The translations under genes were made by a program, and so were the position numbers. From contig JAIFLS010000179.1 in NCBI GenBank assembly GCA_020048935.1, forward strand, positions 1 to 10,245: DNA of 10,245 nt. The letters are read 5' to 3'. This stretch comes from a bacterium. GTDB lineage: Bacteria > Verrucomicrobiota > Kiritimatiellia > UBA8416. The notes beneath the pieces were generated by a model. It saw only the letters and a list, made by a program, of their open reading frames with translations. It searched no databases and was not told where the DNA came from. Each line of letters begins with the position of its first letter. Position 1 is the stretch's first letter. Of the stretch, positions 6,712 to 10,245 are shown piece after piece.

Positions 6712-6740
6712 GTGAAACGGTGGTGTGCGCCTGCTAATAT
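6712..6740 (+). promoter_or_regulatory. Probable promoter of the permease gene, leaderless
   Basis: GTGAAA (6712-6717) and TAATAT (6735-6740) are 17 bases apart. Only six bases separate the -10 box from the ATG at 6747, so transcription should start at or next to the A of the start codon, and no Shine-Dalgarno sequence is present. A short inverted repeat, TTTCAC/GTGAAA at 6699-6717, overlaps the -35 and could be an operator for a metal-responsive repressor. Confidence 0.5.
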
Positions 6741-6746
6741 GGCCGC

Positions 6747-7778
6747 ATGAACTGGATTGTGGACATAGCGCTGGAGCTTTGGGGCACACTGCAGGAAATG
6801 GCGCCCTACCTGCTGTTCGGGTTTGCCGTGGCCGGAGTGCTTTCAGTCGTGGTCTCGGCAGATATCGTGGCCCGGCATCTCGGGGGCCGTGGCATGGGCA
6901 GTGTCCTTCGCGCCGCCATCTACGGGGTGCCGCTGCCCCTGTGCTCGTGCAGTGTGATCCCGGTTACCCTGACCCTGCGGCGTCAGGGGGCCAGCCGGGG
7001 CGCGGCGACCGCCTTCCTGCTCTCGACGCCCCAGACCGGGGTTGACAGCATCATGGTCACCTACGGCATGCTGGGCCCGCTGCTGGCGGTCTACCGTCCG
7101 CTGGCGGCCTTCCTGACGGGGGTGATCGGCGGCGGGCTGGTGAATGCGCTGACCCGCAACCAGCCCGATACGCCGCCGACGCCCGAGGAGCATTGCGCCT
7201 GCTGCAAGAACGGCGAGCATCACCAGCCCGCGAATCCGGTGCTGCGTGCCTTGCGGCACGGGTTTGTGACATTGCCGGCCGATGTCGGGGGTTCGATGCT
7301 GGTGGGCCTGCTGGTGGCTGGCCTGATCGCGGCCTTTGTGCCCGATGCCCTGTTTGATGGGGCGCTCGGCAGCGGCCTGGTCGGGATGCTGGCGATGATG
7401 GTATTCGGCATCCCGCTCTACGTCTGCGCCACGGCCTCGGTCCCGATCGCGGCGGCACTGATCGCCAAGGGGGTCGATCCGGGCGTGGCGCTGGTTTTCC
7501 TGATGACCGGACCGGCCACCAATGCCGCCGGTATTGCCGCCGTCTGGAAGATGATGGGACGGCGAACGGCGCTGATCTACCTCGGTACGGCCGCCGGTAC
7601 CGCGCTGGCCGCCGGTTTCCTGCTGGACCTGCTGATTGCCAATACCCCGCTGACCGTGCCCGTGCCCTGTCACACGGAGCATGCCGACCCGCTCCTGCCG
7701 TCGCTTTTCGCCATCGCCCTGATCGTGGTCCTCCTCGCGCCGACGCTGCGCAAGTGTTACCGGCGTGTGCGGGGGTGA
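6747..7778 (+). CDS. Metal permease, SO_0444/DUF318 (PF03773) family
   Basis: This 343-residue integral membrane protein has two homologous halves. The first carries GVPLPLCSCSVIPV (C66 and C68), RRQGASRGAATAFLLSTPQTGVDS; the second repeats it as FGIPLYVCATASVPIAAALI (C227) and FLMTGPATNAA. This arrangement is that of the PF03773 permeases, which include ArsP-like and the SO_0444 copper/zinc efflux proteins. Between the halves is a soluble loop with a metal-binding-looking cluster HCACC (149-153) and a nearby HH (158-159), plus CHTEH near the C-terminus before the last helix. Together these favour a thiophilic metal such as Cu or Zn, by efflux across the inner membrane; the direction and the metal are inferred from family names. 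The ATG at 6747 appears to be the first base of the message. It is a single gene with no metal regulator or chaperone beside it. Confidence 0.85.
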   Translation: MNWIVDIALELWGTLQEMAPYLLFGFAVAGVLSVVVSADIVARHLGGRGMGSVLRAAIYGVPLPLCSCSVIPVTLTLRRQGASRGAATAFLLSTPQTGVDSIMVTYGMLGPLLAVYRPLAAFLTGVIGGGLVNALTRNQPDTPPTPEEHCACCKNGEHHQPANPVLRALRHGFVTLPADVGGSMLVGLLVAGLIAAFVPDALFDGALGSGLVGMLAMMVFGIPLYVCATASVPIAAALIAKGVDPGVALVFLMTGPATNAAGIAAVWKMMGRRTALIYLGTAAGTALAAGFLLDLLIANTPLTVPVPCHTEHADPLLPSLFAIALIVVLLAPTLRKCYRRVRG

Positions 7779-7830
7779 ATGTGTGAGCGTTATGTGAGTG
7801 TGGGGGTAGGGTGCGTTTTTATTAGTAGCC

Positions 7831-7847
7831 CAGTTGCGCCGCAACTG
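7831..7847. repeat. Short hairpin after the permease gene
   Basis: CAGTTGC and GCAACTG pair perfectly around a GCC loop. A T-run (7816-7820) lies before it and not after it on the plus strand, so it is not a standard terminator of the permease gene. Confidence 0.5.
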
Positions 7848-7920
7848 AGGCAGCGCGGATGTGAGTGCGGGTTCGCATATCGCGTGAATATGGCAGGCAA
7901 CCGTGTGCTTACAACACGAA

Positions 7921-7946
7921 AGCCGCGCTCGCGGCGCGAGCGGGCT
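7921..7946. repeat. GC-rich hairpin just upstream of the ribosome binding site at 7953
   Basis: AGCC (7921-7924) pairs with GGCT (7943-7946); after one bulged G, CGCTCGC (7926-7932) pairs with GCGAGCG (7936-7942), loop GGC. The stem ends 7 bases before the GGGGA box of the next gene, so in the message it could affect access of the ribosome. It also resembles GC-rich palindromic repeats that I associate with PVC genomes. Confidence 0.65.
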
Positions 7947-7965
7947 ACAGTTGGGGAATTTGTTT

Positions 7966-9798
7966 ATGACATCATCTGAACTTGAATGCCGCTCGTCCGC
8001 CGTCACGCTTTCCGACATGGAGATCTTCATCTTCCCGGAACTGATGTTCAGCCTGGTGCTGGCCAACATCATGTCGCCGCGCATCTGGCGCTGGCTGGAT
8101 GACCCCTGGTTCGAGGGGATCGAGGCGATGTCGCCCTACAAGCGCATCACGCGCATGAAGCAGTACATCATGGACCACTACGACTTCAACCTCGACCTCG
8201 ACACCTGGGGACTGACGCGCGCCGAGACCGAGCTGGCGCGGTTTTCCGACTTCATCGACCGCGAGACGCTCAGCCAGTCCAATGCGCTCTTTGGCTACGA
8301 GGGCGACAAGTACTATTTCGATATCGATATCCGCACCCACTTCGGCCTCGACAAGTACGAGGGCAGCGTCATCCCGTACTGGAAGACCGAGACCGTCGAG
8401 GCGATGGACGCCTTCCGGTTCCGCGAGGGCTATGCGGCCGGAGCGGGGGAATGCGTCTCGCTGGCGGCCCTGTATGCCGCCGCGCTCTTTATTGTCGCCC
8501 GTATCCCGCTGGAGGATATCTATCTGCTGGCCACCCCGCTGCATTCGCAGAACTTCGTGCTGGTCAACGACGGGATACTGACCAACAACCGTCGCCTGGT
8601 GACCAAGAACATGTGGTTCAACGGAACCGCGCTGTCGGCCCAGGCGCGGCGGGCGCTGGAGAATGAGCGCGTCACGATCGTCTCGCACATCACCGGTCAC
8701 ATCCACACGATCTACGACGAGGCGACGATCGACCCCGGTGCCTACCGCCGTTTCGGCACGGCGCTCTCGGATTTCCTCAAGACGCCGCTGACGCGCGAGG
8801 TGCTGGGTAACTTCATGCGGCAGGCCGCCGAGATGCAGAAGTGCTTCCAGCTCCGCTGGCAGGTGAAGGGGGCCGATTGCTATATCCCTGCCGAGAAGGC
8901 CTTCGCCTACGAGAACGGCAGTTCCTACCGCATCACCGACAAGACCCGCGAGAAGCTGCTTTCGGAGATTGACCGCGAGGAGTTCGCGTGCCAGCCGCTG
9001 CCGCGGCGGATCGTGCTCAACGACCTGGAGGCGTTCATCGATGAACGGTCGGTGGATATCGACAATCCCGCGGATACGTCCGCGCTGGAAAAACAGTTTG
9101 CCTGCGACTGCCTGGACGCCAGTCTCGCCATCAAGACACTGATCCGCTTCTGCCATATCCGGCCCCGCCTGCCGGAACTCGCCCCGAAGCGGCTGACCCC
9201 TCCTGCCGCCCCGCTGGACATCACGCACGCGATGGGTCGCGAGGGGATCATCGCCCGCCTCGAACAGCTTCGGGCCGGGAATCCGGCGGCCGACCTGGCG
9301 TTCTACGCTTACCGCGACCTGAACCGTACGCCTCACGAGGCCTTCCTGAAAGCCTGCATCGAGCGCAACCCGGTCAGCATCGAGGGTGCAGGGAAGCTGG
9401 ACGATGAGGCGCTGCTGGCGCGCATTGCCGCCCTGCCGGACGAATCGATCTATGACGATCGCGGCCGCCTGGCCCAGCCCGACGAAGTCTGGAACTTCGG
9501 GCGCGGGGACGGTCTGGAGAAGGCCCTGCTACTGGCTGGCATCCTGTACAAGCGCCGGGCGGAACCCGTCACCATCACGATCACGGAAACCACCGCTACC
9601 CTCGCCACGGGCGATTTCAGCCACCTGGCGTTTCCCAGCGTAGCCGCGACCTTTCACCCCCCGTGCCCGGGGCGCCGTCGTAGTTCTCATTTTGGCCTCG
9701 GGCAGTCCGAAGGGCGTGTTGATTTATTCGGATACACAACGGGAGGGACAGCGTCTCGCTGTCCGGGCGCCCGTCCAAACACCTCGCGCTTTCCTTAA
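7966..9798 (+). CDS. Large protein of unknown function with a possible transglutaminase-like centre
   Basis: The start is taken at 7966 (GGGGA at 7953-7957, 8 bases upstream). An upstream ATG at 7903 in the same frame would translate the hairpin repeat and is unlikely. The 610-residue product has no signal peptide. I do not know a named family. Residues about 155-215 hold AGECVSLAALYAAALF (C163), then TPLHSQNFVLVN (H193) and DGILTNN (D202). The order and spacing of Cys, His and Asp, with a small-residue helix after the Cys, resemble the papain-like transglutaminase core. Residues about 290-350 and 430-530 are helical and charged. Recognisable sequence ends near residue 558 (FSHLAFPS, base 9640). 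The last 52 codons run into a nested inverted-repeat element and read as Pro/Arg/Gly-rich noise, so the true stop has probably been lost by a frameshift or by insertion of the element. A stop (TAG 9641-9643) lies one frame away at exactly that point. Function is open; a peptidase or amidase role is a guess. Confidence 0.8.
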   Translation: MTSSELECRSSAVTLSDMEIFIFPELMFSLVLANIMSPRIWRWLDDPWFEGIEAMSPYKRITRMKQYIMDHYDFNLDLDTWGLTRAETELARFSDFIDRETLSQSNALFGYEGDKYYFDIDIRTHFGLDKYEGSVIPYWKTETVEAMDAFRFREGYAAGAGECVSLAALYAAALFIVARIPLEDIYLLATPLHSQNFVLVNDGILTNNRRLVTKNMWFNGTALSAQARRALENERVTIVSHITGHIHTIYDEATIDPGAYRRFGTALSDFLKTPLTREVLGNFMRQAAEMQKCFQLRWQVKGADCYIPAEKAFAYENGSSYRITDKTREKLLSEIDREEFACQPLPRRIVLNDLEAFIDERSVDIDNPADTSALEKQFACDCLDASLAIKTLIRFCHIRPRLPELAPKRLTPPAAPLDITHAMGREGIIARLEQLRAGNPAADLAFYAYRDLNRTPHEAFLKACIERNPVSIEGAGKLDDEALLARIAALPDESIYDDRGRLAQPDEVWNFGRGDGLEKALLLAGILYKRRAEPVTITITETTATLATGDFSHLAFPSVAATFHPPCPGRRRSSHFGLGQSEGRVDLFGYTTGGTASRCPGARPNTSRFP

Positions 9799-9939
9799 AT
9801 GGCTTCGCCAATCACATTCTCATGCGCAGCGGACGCCGAGGACGGCGTCCCTCCCGGTGGCGGACGCCGCTCACGGAATAAATCAACATCCCCTTCAGCC
9901 TGTTCCCCGAATCGTCTCTGACGCCATAATGAGAATTAC
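9680..9939. repeat. Nested inverted-repeat element (about 260 bp)
   Basis: The ends mirror each other: 9680-9696 matches the reverse complement of 9923-9939 at 15 of 17 positions, and 9717-9729 (TGTTGATTTATTC) is perfectly complementary to 9876-9888, with further partial pairing between. Inside, CGGGAGGGAC (9740-9749) is complementary to GTCCCTCCCG (9847-9856). Two perfect 8-bp hairpins lie within these: 9746-9764 (loop TCT) and 9831-9850 (loop AGGA). There is no room for a transposase, so it would be a miniature, non-autonomous element or a mosaic of palindromic repeats. The 3' end of the preceding reading frame lies inside it. Confidence 0.75.
9802..9844 (+). repeat. Dispersed repeat, copy 2
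   Basis: This is the partner of 5925-5967, sharing the 18-base block CATTCTCATGCGCAGCGG at 9815-9832 and flanking GCTTnGCCA and CGAGGACG. Here it lies between the arms of the nested inverted-repeat element, which suggests the element is built from interspersed repeats. Confidence 0.75.
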
Positions 9940-9957
9940 TGCCCTTTTTGTTTGGCC

Positions 9958-9987
9958 TTGCCTTTACGGCTGCTTTTCTGCGATATT
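9958..9987 (+). promoter_or_regulatory. Possible valS promoter
   Basis: TTGCCT (9958-9963) and GATATT (9982-9987) are 18 bases apart and 74 bases lie between the -10 box and the valS start. The match to consensus is modest. No T-box leader or attenuator is apparent. Confidence 0.25.
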
Positions 9988-10061
9988 TCCCCGTTTTCAA
10001 GCAGCGCGCGGGCGGCGAACGCATTTTTCCGCGCGAGGACAACACCGGAAGCGAGACGAGC

Positions 10062-10245
10062 ATGACAAGCATGGACAAGCATTACGACCCGCATACCATC
10101 GAGGCGAAATGGATGGCGCACTGGATGGAACACGGCTGTTTCCACGGCGATGCTGCCGAGGGTGGCGAGCCCTATTGCGTGATGATCCCGCCGCCGAACG
10201 TCACCGGCATCCTGCACATGGGCCACGCGCTCAACAACACGATCC
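10062..10245 (+). CDS. valS: Valyl-tRNA synthetase (partial, 5' end)
   Basis: Sixty-one complete codons are present and the frame is open at the right edge. The enzyme charges tRNA-Val with valine in the cytoplasm. The sequence starts MTSMDKHYDPHTIEAKWMAHW, then YCVMIPPPNVTGILHMGHALNN: PPPNVTG (43-49) and HMGH (52-55), the class I HIGH signature in the form typical of ValRS. GGAAG at 10047-10051 sits 10 bases before ATG 10062, which is preferred over the Met at codon 4. The preceding 120 bases are free of repeats apart from the element that ends at 9939. Confidence 0.95.
   Translation, partial: MTSMDKHYDPHTIEAKWMAHWMEHGCFHGDAAEGGEPYCVMIPPPNVTGILHMGHALNNTI

Noticed and set aside
7831..7847. 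Hairpin considered as a permease terminator
   Set aside because: The T-run is upstream of the stem and none follows it on either strand.
6843..8084. Long open frame on the minus strand (413 codons) across the permease gene
   Set aside because: It is antisense to a well-supported membrane protein, rich in Gln, Arg and His as expected of a GC-rich shadow frame, and has no recognisable motif.
7972..9336. Long open frame on the minus strand (454 codons) across the large unknown protein
   Set aside because: Composition is dominated by Arg, Gly, Val and Asp in shadow-like patterns, with no ribosome binding site or motif; the plus-strand frame has both a ribosome binding site and protein-like sequence.
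9940..10061. valS leader examined for a T-box
   Set aside because: It is too short and lacks any T-box-like sequence or specifier stem.

Overview
The window is chromosomal DNA from a high-GC bacterium, probably uncultured. I see no rRNA, tRNA, CRISPR array, transposase or phage gene. Three things suggest the PVC superphylum (Kiritimatiellota, Verrucomicrobiota or Lentisphaerota) over Proteobacteria. One is the DUF3127-type OB-fold protein. Another is the large conserved protein of unknown function at 7966. The third is the set of GC-rich palindromic intergenic repeats. This placement rests on recollection of similar sequences and is only moderately likely.

Left part (1-1925): a membrane-bound metal-dependent hydrolase of the YdjM/DUF457 type runs off the left edge on the minus strand. 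Divergent to it is a GDP-L-fucose synthase gene (fcl/wcaG). About 60 bp of its interior, including the catalytic Ser/Cys motif, are missing and the frame shifts, so it reads as a pseudogene or an assembly error.

Middle part (1994-4479): an AT-richer accessory stretch. It holds a MNT nucleotidyltransferase, a remnant of its HEPN partner with the centre deleted in frame, a membrane-anchored coiled-coil protein I do not recognise, and on the minus strand a complete Phd/YefM-VapC toxin-antitoxin pair with a near-perfect 30-bp palindrome over its promoter. This is the most island-like part of the window.

Right part (4645-10245): housekeeping and conserved genes on the plus strand. These are an RlmD-type 23S rRNA uracil-5-methyltransferase, a DUF3127 SSB-like protein, an SO_0444-type metal permease with a probable leaderless promoter, a roughly 600-residue protein with a possible transglutaminase-like Cys-His-Asp centre, and the first 61 codons of valyl-tRNA synthetase (valS) at the right edge. 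The gaps between them hold the structured DNA: a long hairpin and candidate terminator at 6034-6195, hairpins at 5875, 7831 and 7921, a roughly 45-bp repeat present at 5925 and 9802, and a nested inverted-repeat element at 9680-9939 into which the reading frame of the 600-residue protein runs.

The genes do not form one pathway. The toxin-antitoxin genes act as a self-contained module and the rest look like single-gene units. No convincing new multi-gene system is visible. The best candidates for something undescribed are the coiled-coil protein at 2631, the transglutaminase-like protein at 7966, and the structured intergenic elements at 6034-6195 and 9680-9939.
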